Shown piece by piece: positions 9,329 to 17,815 of a stretch of 64,000 bases of DNA. The position numbers were made by a program, and so were the translations under genes. Positions within the stretch are counted from its first letter, which is position 1. The number at the start of each line of letters is the position of its first letter. Origin of the DNA: Desulfuribacillus alkaliarsenatis (GTDB taxonomy: Bacteria > Bacillota > Bacilli > Desulfuribacillales > Desulfuribacillaceae); the NCBI RefSeq assembly GCF_001730225.1, contig NZ_MIJE01000033.1:62001-126000 (forward strand), written 5' to 3'. The notes under the pieces were generated by a model. The model did not search any database and was not told where the DNA came from. It was given only the letters and a program-made list of their open reading frames with translations.

Positions 9329-10018
9329 TTACTCCTTAACATGTCTACTTCTTAGCACTTTTTCACAAACATCATTTATTTCTTCTACGACTTCATTTAT
9401 AGATAGATTAGTAGTATCTAAAAGTATTGCATCTGGTGCCTGGATTAAAGGTGCTTGTTCTCTTTCGGAATCCTTCTGGTCTCGTAATAAAATTTCTTGT
9501 TTTAATACTTTAATATCTACGTCGAAGTTCTTTTGTTGCAATTCTGAAGCTCTTCGCTTTGCCCTTTGGTCAATATCAGCAGTTAAAAATATTTTAACAT
9601 CAGCCGTAGGAATGACAAACGAGCCTATATCTCGACCATCCATAACTACGCCACCATCCATAGCTAACTTTCTTAGTAGAATCAATATATGATTTCTGAT
9701 TTTAGGATAGGTTGCAACTTGTGAAACATTATTACTCACTTCTGGAGTACGAATTTCTTCTGATTTTTCTTCGCCATTTATTAGCACATTGTTATTTGAA
9801 TCAAATGCAAGCTTTGTACTTTTAGCGATTTCATACACTGCCTCTTCATTATAAAGATCTGTGTTAAATTTAATAGCTTGATATGCAATAGCCCTATAAA
9901 GAGCTCCTGTATCAATATAAGTGTATTCTGCACCTAATTTATCTGCTAATTTTTTAGCGACTGTACTTTTGCCAGCACCAGCAGGCCCATCTATTGCTAT
10001 ATTTAACGGAGAAGACAT
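9329..10018 (-). CDS. cmk: Cytidylate kinase
   Basis: Cmk phosphorylates CMP and dCMP to the diphosphates with ATP. The P-loop GPAGAGKSTVAKKLA lies near residues 11-25, followed by YIDTGALYRA, the GRDIGSFV nucleotide-binding motif and RAxRRASE/RDxxDSER lid motifs, all typical. Length (229 residues) is standard. The ATG follows a strong AGGAGGT SD. Cmk beside an S1-domain gene is a widely conserved pair. The leader upstream holds a hairpin (10067-10086). Confidence 0.97.
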   Translation of the reverse strand: MSSPLNIAIDGPAGAGKSTVAKKLADKLGAEYTYIDTGALYRAIAYQAIKFNTDLYNEEAVYEIAKSTKLAFDSNNNVLINGEEKSEEIRTPEVSNNVSQVATYPKIRNHILILLRKLAMDGGVVMDGRDIGSFVIPTADVKIFLTADIDQRAKRRASELQQKNFDVDIKVLKQEILLRDQKDSEREQAPLIQAPDAILLDTTNLSINEVVEEINDVCEKVLRSRHVKE

Positions 10019-10055
10019 GTTTACCTCCTGAGATTCTTGTGGTTTTTTATTATGA

Positions 10056-10086
10056 TTAAATAAAAATAGCAGACAAGAGTCTGCTA
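10056..10086 (-). terminator. Hairpin terminator/leader attenuator upstream of cmk
   Basis: A perfect eight-pair stem (TAGCAGAC/GTCTGCTA, 10067-10074 and 10079-10086) with a four-base loop is followed on the minus strand by TTTTTATTT. It lies 150 bases after the YpfB-like gene and about 40 bases before the cmk start. It may end the ypfA-ypfB transcript or act in a cmk leader. Confidence 0.65.
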
Positions 10087-10235
10087 GCTATAATCAATAT
10101 ATTCATTAACTCTATATGATATATTCCAATGCATTTAGAATCTTGTCAACGTATAAATATTTACATTTCTTTGAACCAGCATATCATAGGCATATTAAGA
10201 TTGCAATATTTACATACACACATAACTTGTTTATT

Positions 10236-10718
10236 CTAGAACTCCAATTGAAGAGGTGAGTTCTCTGAAACTTCAAAGATTTTACCTGGCATGTATTCAA
10301 TCATATCGTGTGAGCTATCTATAATTTGAATTGAAAATATTCCAGGTATACCGTCAACGGTAACACTTACTGATTGCTGATCAGCTACTGGTATCCTCAT
10401 TTGCAAATCATGAAAGTTTGAATATTTTACGCCATTAATATAGATGGAAATTTCGCTCCTAGGAAAGTCTTCTAATAAGATTAATTCGAGCCACTGCTGA
10501 TTGTTATGTATTTGTGAGGCTGGCAATGCTTCAATTGTAGTTACTTTCTCACCCTCTAATTTATCAATTATACTAACGTATTGACGCGTTAATGGGTTTA
10601 ACAAAAGTAATTGCGAAGTGACTAATAAAAACACTAGTACTACTATTATCTTTTTTAAAAGCATTTCAACGGGGACAAACACTTTAAATTTCACATCTTT
10701 AACTCTTCTTTCATCCAT
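10236..10718 (-). CDS. Single-span membrane-anchored protein, YpfB-like N-terminus
   Basis: The 160-residue protein has a short basic cytoplasmic start, one transmembrane helix (about residues 22-42) and an extracytoplasmic part of roughly 115 residues. The helix plus the following NPxxxxYVSxIDKLEGE stretch resembles the short YpfB (DUF5359) protein found between cmk and ypfA in Bacillus. The C-terminal beta-rich part (ISIYINGVKYSNF, VSVTVDGIPGIF) is an addition not expected in that family. Spacing of 61 bases to the PilZ gene suggests co-transcription. The function is unknown. Confidence 0.6.
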   Translation of the reverse strand: MDERRVKDVKFKVFVPVEMLLKKIIVVLVFLLVTSQLLLLNPLTRQYVSIIDKLEGEKVTTIEALPASQIHNNQQWLELILLEDFPRSEISIYINGVKYSNFHDLQMRIPVADQQSVSVTVDGIPGIFSIQIIDSSHDMIEYMPGKIFEVSENSPLQLEF

Positions 10719-10779
10719 AACATACGCCTCCTTATCTCATTTTACGCTAGAGAATAAGAAAACATACAAATAAAAGCAA

Positions 10780-11439
10780 TTATTTTCCGTATAAGTCGAT
10801 TTGTTTCTCAAAAGTAAATTGTATAACTTTGCTTCTATCGCCTTCCATAATTTTCGTAAATTTAAAAGATGCCCAAGCTAAATGCCTAGAATCTTCTGGA
10901 TATCTAACCCTAACAATTTCTGCTTCACCGGTAGCATGCGCTATTTTTTTATTTTTTTTGGGCATAACTAACCAAACTTTAGCTTTTTGTCCTGTTTGGA
11001 GTTTAATACTAGAGTTAAATTTTACAGAAAAACCCCCGCCACTGATATCTTCAGTTTTACAGATAATTTTAATCGGGCCTTCCTTTGTTATAACCTCTAA
11101 CGCTGCTTCAATTATAGCTGGAACCCTAACAAAATCACGTCTTTGCTTTTTATAAATACTTTTAGAATTAGGCTTTTCAACAATCAGCATAGCTATGTTT
11201 TCCTGAACTCTACCTAGCACACTTGTATCAAAATATGCTTTTGTTTTATCAGGAGTTTGGAACCAAACCCTTAATTTAATCCCTTGTTCTGGGGCTTCAA
11301 TTCTTTTTGTTTCCTCATTAAAAGGCATTTCAAAGTATAAACAGTCATCTTTAATATCTGCTATTCTTGCCTTATATACTTTTTTATCAGTCTGTTCAAT
11401 CGTTTCTAAAACTAACGTTGTATTGATATCATAACTCAC
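10780..11439 (-). CDS. PilZ-domain protein with YcgR-like N-domain (YpfA-like)
   Basis: Residues 1 to about 95 form a beta-rich YcgR-type N-domain. The second half is a PilZ domain with the c-di-GMP-binding signature QRRDFVR (RxxxR) and, 35-40 residues later, DISGGGFSVKF (D/NxSxxG). Both binding motifs are intact, so it should bind cyclic di-GMP. YpfA/YcgR proteins slow flagellar rotation in response to this signal. I chose GTG 11439-11437, six bases after GGGTGGTG, over earlier GTG codons that lie within that SD. Placement between ypeB and cmk mirrors Bacillus. Confidence 0.85.
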   Translation of the reverse strand: MSYDINTTLVLETIEQTDKKVYKARIADIKDDCLYFEMPFNEETKRIEAPEQGIKLRVWFQTPDKTKAYFDTSVLGRVQENIAMLIVEKPNSKSIYKKQRRDFVRVPAIIEAALEVITKEGPIKIICKTEDISGGGFSVKFNSSIKLQTGQKAKVWLVMPKKNKKIAHATGEAEIVRVRYPEDSRHLAWASFKFTKIMEGDRSKVIQFTFEKQIDLYGK

Positions 11440-11530
11440 TAACCACACCACCCGTAGTTCACGATATTATTCATCTTTTTCCTTAATAATTATTTATAAT
11501 TATAGCATATATGTATTTTAAGGAAATATA

Positions 11531-11572
11531 AAAATACCATTGAATTATATTGACATAACTCAATGGTATTTT
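11531..11572 (-). terminator. Terminator after ypeB
   Basis: On the minus strand ATACCATTGA and TCAATGGTAT (11560-11569 and 11534-11543) pair over a 16-base loop and are followed by TTTTTATA. It lies about 20 bases beyond the ypeB stop, separating sleB-ypeB from the PilZ gene. Confidence 0.8.
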
Positions 11573-11592
11573 TATTGTTATATTTTATTTCT

Positions 11593-12957
11593 TTAAAACC
11601 TTCTAAATACCCGCTCAATCCCTAAATGATCAATTTTCTCGACCTTTTCTTCCCTACCGTTTTCTACATTTACGAATACTCTATACGTGCTATTGTTTAA
11701 GGTTCCAATAAATTCGTAGGTTAAAACTTCTACGCCAGTGTTATCTTCAATAATTGCCAAACGTTGTTCTTCTATTTGCAATCTGCTGTTCAAACGGTCC
11801 CTTGCTTCATCTATTGTTAGATTAGGCTCCGCTATCTCTCGTTCATTGTTATTCAAATAGTATTCCATAGCTGAAAATCCGATGATTTCTCCATTATCTA
11901 AGGCAATCTTGACGGTGATTTTATCAGGATAGACAACTATGTCATCTATATATGACGCGAAATCTATAACTGCAATATTCTCATATTCATCAATATTTGT
12001 AGCAATAGCATTTTCAACGTCTAATTTCCTTAAATATTCTGCTGCATTTTGTTCTGCTTCACTTAAATCAATAGTCGGTCTGCCAACAGGGCGATCTTGT
12101 AAGAGCCAAAGAACATGCCCCTCGATTTCTGTTACATCTAAATAGATGATATCTTCATCGCTATTTGTAACAACTACACTATACGTTACATAGTCACCAG
12201 CATCTGGATTACGAACAATATCAAACTGTTTCTCTGGTCCTAGCTCTAGAAATTCAACTATTTTATTCTCGATTTGCTGTTCATCAAATCTTTCCCCATC
12301 GTTCATTCGTTTGATTTTATCTTGTTTAATCTGATTAATACTATCTATGCCAACCCCCCAGGAAACTTCAGGAAACTGTCCGACCTCTTGCTCTAAGTTA
12401 TTAAATCCATTGATGATATTGTTGTCTAATGGCTCATCTGTTGCAGCATACATCATTTCAAATTCTGTCCAACTTAATCTTTCAGCAAGAACTGCTGTCT
12501 GGACGCTACTTATCTCACCCTGAATTCTAGTCGCACAATCATATAGTACATGTAAGGTTTCCCATTCTTCATCAGTAAGTGGTTCTTCATCTAAGTCTCT
12601 AACCGCCGTGCGATATGAAAAATCAGCAACTCTGGCAATAAAATTCTCTGTTTCACTAAATTCCATTATGCCTAAGGGCAGTTGTCCAATTCGAGCTTGA
12701 GCAGCATAGGATAATCGCCATACATTAGATAAGCATTGTCTATACTGACCTGGTGAATTAATAGCAATAGCAGTACCTAACTCATCTTGAACAGAATTTA
12801 CATAATAACTTAACTCATGGAAAGCACGCTGATATTGATTTTCTGCTTTATTATATAATTGTTGTTTTTCCTGTTGTTCTGTATATCCCCAATACCCTAC
12901 TGCTATAATCGCAATCGCCAAAATTGGAGTTAGCCAACTAGCAACCTTTTTATACAT
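11593..12957 (-). CDS. ypeB: Spore germination protein YpeB
   Basis: YpeB is needed for SleB to be stored in the spore; each protein stabilises the other at the inner membrane and integument. The 454-residue protein begins with one hydrophobic anchor (about residues 8-27), then a long helical region and C-terminal PepSY-like repeats, seen here as repeated E-A-(x)n-L patterns such as LSEAEQNAAEYL and LTIDEARDRLNSRL. Length matches the family (about 450). It starts 11 bases after sleB, so the pair is one operon. Confidence 0.95.
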   Translation of the reverse strand: MYKKVASWLTPILAIAIIAVGYWGYTEQQEKQQLYNKAENQYQRAFHELSYYVNSVQDELGTAIAINSPGQYRQCLSNVWRLSYAAQARIGQLPLGIMEFSETENFIARVADFSYRTAVRDLDEEPLTDEEWETLHVLYDCATRIQGEISSVQTAVLAERLSWTEFEMMYAATDEPLDNNIINGFNNLEQEVGQFPEVSWGVGIDSINQIKQDKIKRMNDGERFDEQQIENKIVEFLELGPEKQFDIVRNPDAGDYVTYSVVVTNSDEDIIYLDVTEIEGHVLWLLQDRPVGRPTIDLSEAEQNAAEYLRKLDVENAIATNIDEYENIAVIDFASYIDDIVVYPDKITVKIALDNGEIIGFSAMEYYLNNNEREIAEPNLTIDEARDRLNSRLQIEEQRLAIIEDNTGVEVLTYEFIGTLNNSTYRVFVNVENGREEKVEKIDHLGIERVFRRF

Positions 12958-12968
12958 ATATATCCCCC

Positions 12969-13703
12969 TTAATCACAAAAGATGTGTTTACCTATTTTCT
13001 TCCGTTGTGGCCGTGTCCAAATCCAGCCTGAGGTTGCTGTATCTGGATTAAAATAGTAAAGAGCACCGCCTGATGGATCCCATCCGTTTATAGCGTCCTG
13101 CACTGCCCTTCTTGCTGTATCGTTTGGCTCAAGCCAAATCTGACCATCTGCAACGGCAGTAAATGCCCTAGGTTCAAATATTACACCAGAAACTGTGTTT
13201 GGAAATGTTTCACTCCGAAGACGATTTAGAACAACAGCCGCAACTGCAACCTGGCCTATATATGGTTCACCCCTTGCTTCACCATAAACTGCATTGGCCA
13301 TTAACTGGAGATCTTGGTTATTAAATTGCCCAGCTGTAGTCGCTTCGCCTTCACCTGCTTGCTGTGCTTGTCCAGGAGGTTGCCCTTGTGTGTTCTGCTC
13401 TAAAGAACCTCTAGTCTGCGGTCCTACAATCCCATCTACTTTCAATCCATAATCTTGTTGATATCTCCTAACCGCATATAATGTCTGATGACCAAATATA
13501 CCATCTATATTTGCTGTATAATACCCCAACTCCTGCAGTCTAGTTTGTAGCTCTGAAACATCATCCCCTCTACTTCCCATCGATAAGTTTCTGTTACTAA
13601 AAGTCTCCTCCGCATCACGGAATTGCAATATACCTGTATCGACTACTATAAATGATACTACTAACGCGGTAATCGCTATTCCTATTAGTAATTTTTTAGT
13701 CAT
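12969..13703 (-). CDS. sleB: Spore cortex-lytic enzyme SleB
   Basis: SleB is a lytic transglycosylase acting on muramic-delta-lactam cortex during germination. The 244-residue protein has an N-terminal hydrophobic export/anchor segment (about residues 5-27), then a PG_binding_1 domain (SRGDDVSELQTRLQELGYY ... DGIFGHQT ... DGIVGPQT), a Gln/Gly-rich linker, and the Hydrolase_2 domain. In the latter the catalytic glutamate is expected in NAVYGEARGEPYIGQVAVA. It is followed directly by ypeB, its usual partner. A close paralogue lies at 24532. Confidence 0.96.
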   Translation of the reverse strand: MTKKLLIGIAITALVVSFIVVDTGILQFRDAEETFSNRNLSMGSRGDDVSELQTRLQELGYYTANIDGIFGHQTLYAVRRYQQDYGLKVDGIVGPQTRGSLEQNTQGQPPGQAQQAGEGEATTAGQFNNQDLQLMANAVYGEARGEPYIGQVAVAAVVLNRLRSETFPNTVSGVIFEPRAFTAVADGQIWLEPNDTARRAVQDAINGWDPSGGALYYFNPDTATSGWIWTRPQRKKIGKHIFCD

Positions 13704-13771
13704 AGTCCAACCTCGCTTTTATGTAATCTAAGTTAATATTCAATTATAGTTTGTTTATAAAAGTTTGTTTT

Positions 13772-13818
13772 ATACAAAAAAGACTGTTATTTGAAAAAAT
13801 AACAGTCTTTTGTATAAA
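13772..13818 (-). terminator. Strong hairpin terminator after the CHR transporter gene
   Basis: AAAAAGACTGTTATTT and AAATAACAGTCTTTT-type arms around 13777-13813 form a long stem with a short A-rich loop, flanked by A- and T-runs. It lies between the CHR gene and sleB and could work in both directions. Confidence 0.85.
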
Positions 13819-13875
13819 CATAGCTATAGATTTACATTGTATATCGTAGAAATGCTCATAACATATAATATTTCA

Positions 13876-14415
13876 CTATATTATATATTCTGAAAAAATC
13901 ATTCCCATAGCCATTGCAAAAATGATTAAAACAACAGGGTGAATTTCAAAATAGAAAACTCCTAAAAATGCAACCAAGGTAATACCAACTAGCATATATG
14001 AAACGTTTATATATGCACCTTTCCCTATTTCAAAAACAACATGTAATAGCAGCACTATAATTACTGGTTGTATTGCAAGCATCAAGCCCTTTACAGCTTT
14101 AGTATCTTTAAATTTCATTAAGAAAGAAAATAATAACACCATTGCAACAGCCGTTGGTCCTACAGTTGCGAGAATGCTGATAAACGCTCCAGGAATACCT
14201 GCAACTTCGTATCCTATATATGCTGCTAATTTAGTCGTAATTGGGCCTGGTAATGAGTTTCCGATTGCTAATGCATTTGCAAACTCCTCATTTGTCATCC
14301 ATCCATATATATCTACTACTTCTTTGCGTATTAATGGAATAGAGGCAGGTCCACCACCATAACCAACTATATTCGCTCTAAAAAACGCAATAAATAAATC
14401 AATCCAGTTTTGCAT
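13876..14415 (-). CDS. Single-domain CHR (chromate transporter family) protein
   Basis: The 179-residue protein matches one CHR domain: FFRANIVGYGGGPASIPLI near the start, then the hallmark NALAIGNSLPGPITTKLAAYIGYEVAG. About five to six membrane helices are visible. Short CHR proteins normally occur as adjacent pairs encoding two halves that assemble with opposite topology. Here no second copy is adjacent: the neighbours are a cbiX-like gene and sleB. Family members expel chromate by exchange; the true substrate of this unpaired form is unknown. The ATG lacks a strong SD. Confidence 0.85.
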   Translation of the reverse strand: MQNWIDLFIAFFRANIVGYGGGPASIPLIRKEVVDIYGWMTNEEFANALAIGNSLPGPITTKLAAYIGYEVAGIPGAFISILATVGPTAVAMVLLFSFLMKFKDTKAVKGLMLAIQPVIIVLLLHVVFEIGKGAYINVSYMLVGITLVAFLGVFYFEIHPVVLIIFAMAMGMIFSEYII

Positions 14416-14442
14416 TATAATCCCCTAACTTAATAATATCTT

Positions 14443-14499
14443 TTTACTATATATTTAATATTTTACTATACACTTAATATCTTGCTATATATTTAATAT
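14443..14499. repeat. Three tandem copies of a 19-bp AT-rich repeat
   Basis: The units 14443-14461, 14462-14480 and 14481-14499 share the pattern YTTRCTATAYAYTTAATAT with two to three differences each. The third copy overlaps the last codons and stop of the cbiX-like gene. The array fills the gap before the CHR gene. Confidence 0.75.
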
Positions 14500-14853
14500 C
14501 CTTTGCTGTACAAGTTCAACTAATTTATTATCTGCTCCTATGTGCTTAGTTAATACAATTTCAATATTTGGGTGTTTTTCTTTAAAATCTGTAATGATTT
14601 CAGGTATATCTGATTGAACATGGTTACCAGCAAATAAAAATATAGGCACAACAATAATACTATTATAATTAGCTTCAATAACTTCATTTAAAATATTTTC
14701 AAACTTAGGGCTGCAAAGCTGTAAAAATGCATTTCTTATTTCGTAGTCTGGCATAGCTGCTGCTATAAGCTTATATAACTCCTTTTGTTCGTTTATAGAG
14801 TCTACGTTTCGACTACCATGTCCCAGTAATATTACTATCTTTTTCAACAGCAA
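14485..14853 (-). CDS. cbiX: Sirohydrochlorin chelatase-like protein (CbiX small type)
   Basis: The 122-residue, single-domain protein matches the short CbiX/SirB family that inserts cobalt, iron or nickel into sirohydrochlorin. The active-site histidines are seen in LLGHGSRN (near residue 12) and in VPIFLFAGNHVQSDIP. The metal and pathway (siroheme or cobalamin) cannot be decided; no other tetrapyrrole genes are present. The frame opens at TTG 14853, only three bases from GGGAGG; the TTG two codons further in (14847) has better spacing and may be the true start. The 3' end is overlapped by a 19-bp repeat. Confidence 0.88.
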   Translation of the reverse strand: MLLKKIVILLGHGSRNVDSINEQKELYKLIAAAMPDYEIRNAFLQLCSPKFENILNEVIEANYNSIIVVPIFLFAGNHVQSDIPEIITDFKEKHPNIEIVLTKHIGADNKLVELVQQRILNI

Positions 14854-14892
14854 AATCCTCCCTCGTAATTGTTGTTTTTTCTTTTATAAAGA

Positions 14893-16950
14893 TTATATAT
14901 TTGATTTCTGTACTTGCACAAATGTACTAAAAAACACGGGGCCATTTCCAATATCAGAAAGCTCTTGACATACTAATTGATTTAAGTTTGTACCAGACTT
15001 ATATGCTGAATTCCACCACAACCCTAGACTCACAACATTTCCTTTTTGTACTTTGTCCGATATTCTCACTCGCAATTTACACTCACCAAGTGAGTTATAC
15101 ACTGTAACAATATCTAGGTCTTCTATGTTACGAGCATTTGCATCATCACAATGGATTTCCAAAATAGGTTCATCTTCAAAGCTAAAATTAACGTTTGCTA
15201 AGGATGAATTTAAAAATCTTTCATTTGGTGCATTTACTAAAACTAATGGATATTTTACTATATCTTCTTTTGTATAGTTAGTAATATCAATGTAGTTAGG
15301 TAATGGATCTAATCCACACATACGCAATTGATTTGAATACAGTTCGATTTTGCCAGAAGAAGTCTTAAGGTTTAAAAGTTTATTGTTAATATAATCGGAT
15401 TCTTCAGCTATCTTTATTATTTTATATTGCTTTAAATAACTATAAACCTGTTCACCAGTTTTTCCAGCAATCATCCCTTCTAATGCCTGCGAAATCAATT
15501 CATCATCTGAATTATTAAAACAGTCATCATTAAATCCAAATCGCTTCGCTAGCCTACGAAACAACTCTGTGTTTTGTAGGCATTCACCTTTAAGTGGCAT
15601 TACAGGATCTGATAACTGTAAATATAAATGCCAATACGATCTATAAACATCAATGTATTCTAAACTTGTTGGTGCTGGCAATATAATATCTGCGTACTTG
15701 GCAGTATCTGTCATGAAAATCTCATGAACTACTGTAAATAAATCTTCTCGCTCTAGTCCTTTAATTATTTGAGACTGATTCGGCGCAACTATCACAGGAT
15801 TCGAACTATATATAAATAATGCATGGATTGATGGATTAGATAATGTAGTTAAGGCATCACCTAACTGATTCATGTTAATAGTTCTATTATTACTTGTTTC
15901 TAGCTCAAGTAATTCTAATTTCTTTTTATTAATTTTAAAGTATTCTGAATTACTCTTAAGTGCACCGCAGCCCTTATACTGCCAAGCACCAGTTAATGCC
16001 GGCAGGCATGTAATATTGCGTGTAGCCATGCCACCATTAAAGTGATGCTGAAAACCATTTCCGATTCTAATAAAACTCTTTTTATTTGACCCGTATTCCG
16101 TAGCTAATTGAACTATATCAGTCACTGCAACTCCAGTTATTTTTGCTACCTTTTCTGGAGTGTAGAGATTAATCATTTGTTTTAGCTCAGTATATCCATA
16201 GGTATATTTATTAATAAAATTTTTATCTACTAGGTTATTGTTTATCAGAACGTTCATTATCCCTAATGCTAAGGCACCGTCGGTAGCTGGTTTAAGCTGA
16301 ATAAACCAGTCAGCCAACTCAGCAGTTTTATTTCTATGAACATCAATTACTACAACCTTAGCTCCATTTTTACGAGCTCGATTTATAATTTCCATTTGAT
16401 GAATGTTTGTATTAACTAGATTTGTTCCCCATATAATTATATATTCTGCTAAACTACTGGCCTCTGGGTTAATACCTTTATTTTCTCCCATTGTATAGGC
16501 ATATCCTGCTGAACCAGCTGAAGAACAGATAGTTCTCTCTAACTTACTTGCCCCTAATTTATGAAAAAACCTTCTGTCCATTGAGCTATTGTTAATAATC
16601 CCCATAGTTCCAGCATAGCTGTATGGGAGGATAGATTCTCCTCCATACTTTCTAATACATTCATTAAAATTATTATAAATCTCCTCTATAGCCTGTTCCC
16701 AAGTTATTTTTAAAAATTTCCCTTCACCTTTTTTCCCTACTCTTTTTAATGGAGTATAGATTCGTTCAGGATGATGAATTCGATTAGCTAAATTACGCAC
16801 TTTATTACATATAAATCCTCTAGTTATTGGATTGCTTTTATCTCCTTCAACTTTTCTTATTATATTATTTTCATCTAATGTTATTTCAAGACCACACGTA
16901 TCAGGACAGTCCAGAGAACATACTGAATGTTTCTTGTATAAATTATCCAT
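14893..16950 (-). CDS. Molybdopterin (bis-MGD) oxidoreductase, cytoplasmic
   Basis: The 685-residue protein belongs to the DMSO-reductase superfamily. The N-terminal 4Fe-4S motif is CSLDCPDTCGL with a fourth cysteine in GFICNK about 30 residues later, followed by KRVGKKGEGKFLKITWEQA. The region of the metal-ligand residue reads TICSSAGSAG. The C-terminal cofactor-binding domain includes LVLVNAPNERFLN. There is no Tat signal, and no electron-transfer or anchor subunit is adjacent, so it may be a soluble stand-alone enzyme like YoaE-type proteins; the substrate is unknown. I chose ATG 16950-16948, eight bases after GGGGGATGG, over two earlier starts. Confidence 0.88.
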   Translation of the reverse strand: MDNLYKKHSVCSLDCPDTCGLEITLDENNIIRKVEGDKSNPITRGFICNKVRNLANRIHHPERIYTPLKRVGKKGEGKFLKITWEQAIEEIYNNFNECIRKYGGESILPYSYAGTMGIINNSSMDRRFFHKLGASKLERTICSSAGSAGYAYTMGENKGINPEASSLAEYIIIWGTNLVNTNIHQMEIINRARKNGAKVVVIDVHRNKTAELADWFIQLKPATDGALALGIMNVLINNNLVDKNFINKYTYGYTELKQMINLYTPEKVAKITGVAVTDIVQLATEYGSNKKSFIRIGNGFQHHFNGGMATRNITCLPALTGAWQYKGCGALKSNSEYFKINKKKLELLELETSNNRTINMNQLGDALTTLSNPSIHALFIYSSNPVIVAPNQSQIIKGLEREDLFTVVHEIFMTDTAKYADIILPAPTSLEYIDVYRSYWHLYLQLSDPVMPLKGECLQNTELFRRLAKRFGFNDDCFNNSDDELISQALEGMIAGKTGEQVYSYLKQYKIIKIAEESDYINNKLLNLKTSSGKIELYSNQLRMCGLDPLPNYIDITNYTKEDIVKYPLVLVNAPNERFLNSSLANVNFSFEDEPILEIHCDDANARNIEDLDIVTVYNSLGECKLRVRISDKVQKGNVVSLGLWWNSAYKSGTNLNQLVCQELSDIGNGPVFFSTFVQVQKSNI

Positions 16951-17040
16951 AAATTTTTCCATCCCCCGCAATTTTATATCTCACTCATAATTATCTCATG
17001 TATGCAGCTAATTGTCATATTTTTTATATAAAAAAATCCG

Positions 17041-17111
17041 TTGACAATTAGATTCAATTATCATAAGCTATACTCACTTGTGTTAACCAATAAATTCAAC
17101 TTGGTTAACAG
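17041..17111 (+). promoter_or_regulatory. BirA-type biotin operator and promoter region of bioY
   Basis: An inverted repeat GTTAACC (17082-17088) - 14 bases - GGTTAAC (17103-17109) matches the Bacillus BirA operator, including the TTCAACTT interior. A TTGACA at 17041 and TATACT at 17069 lie upstream with a long 22-base spacing, so the exact -10 is uncertain. The operator sits where a bound repressor would block bioY transcription. Confidence 0.85.
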
Positions 17112-17178
17112 AGGTGATTATTATTTATTTTCTAAATTAAATAATAAATTGTAATTTTTAACAAAGGGAGGAACTTTT

Positions 17179-17742
17179 GTGCATAACCATCGAATAAAAA
17201 CTTATTATTTAGTACTTGTACCATTATTTACTGCATTAACTATTATTGGAACTTTCATTAAGATACCCACTCCTATCGTTCCAATCACATTACAAACATT
17301 ATTTGTAATATTATCTGGTGCATTATTAGGAAGTAAAATGGGGGCGTTAAGTCAAGTGCTGTATGTGACGCTTGGTTTAATAGGCTTGCCTGTATTTTCT
17401 CAAGGAGGCGGTTTTAGCTATATATTTAATCCAACCTTCGGTTATTTGTTGGGCTTTATTGCTGGAAGTTTTGTGATTGGATACATAATTGAGCATAGTA
17501 AAAATAAAAATATGTTTACTTTTCTAATTGCTAATTTAAGTGGTTTATTCGTTATTTATCTGATCGGGGTTACATATATGTATTTAATTCTTAACTATGT
17601 TTCGTTAACCGCAATTACAATTAATCAAGCAATTGTAGTTGGCTTTCTAACCCCGCTACCAAAAGACTTAGTAGTAGCTATTTTTGTCACAATCATAGCA
17701 ACAAAAATTATTCGGCAAGCAACTAGCTATAGACTCATGTAA
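17179..17742 (+). CDS. bioY: Biotin transporter BioY
   Basis: BioY is the substrate-binding membrane subunit of the biotin ECF transporter and can also work alone. The 187-residue protein has about six membrane helices. Typical family stretches include PTPIVPITLQTLFVILSGALLG, the GGGFSYIFNPTFGYLLGF segment and a C-terminal GFLTPLPKDL. The GTG start at 17179 follows AAGGGAGG at seven bases. The BirA box upstream indicates biotin repression. No biotin synthesis genes are present, so uptake stands as its own unit here. Confidence 0.96.
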   Translation: MHNHRIKTYYLVLVPLFTALTIIGTFIKIPTPIVPITLQTLFVILSGALLGSKMGALSQVLYVTLGLIGLPVFSQGGGFSYIFNPTFGYLLGFIAGSFVIGYIIEHSKNKNMFTFLIANLSGLFVIYLIGVTYMYLILNYVSLTAITINQAIVVGFLTPLPKDLVVAIFVTIIATKIIRQATSYRLM

Positions 17743-17772
17743 AATATTGTCTACACCCTAAATGTAATCATA

Positions 17773-17781
17773 TGGTATAAT
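17773..17781 (+). promoter_or_regulatory. Extended -10 promoter for the SLH-3D gene
   Basis: TGGTATAAT (TGn plus a perfect -10) lies 35 bases before the ATG at 17816. The nearest -35-like hexamer (TTGTCT at 17747) is 23 bases away, so the extended -10 probably carries the activity. Confidence 0.5.
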
Positions 17782-17815
17782 ATATAAAAAAATTTTATGT
17801 TTAGGGAGATTAAAA

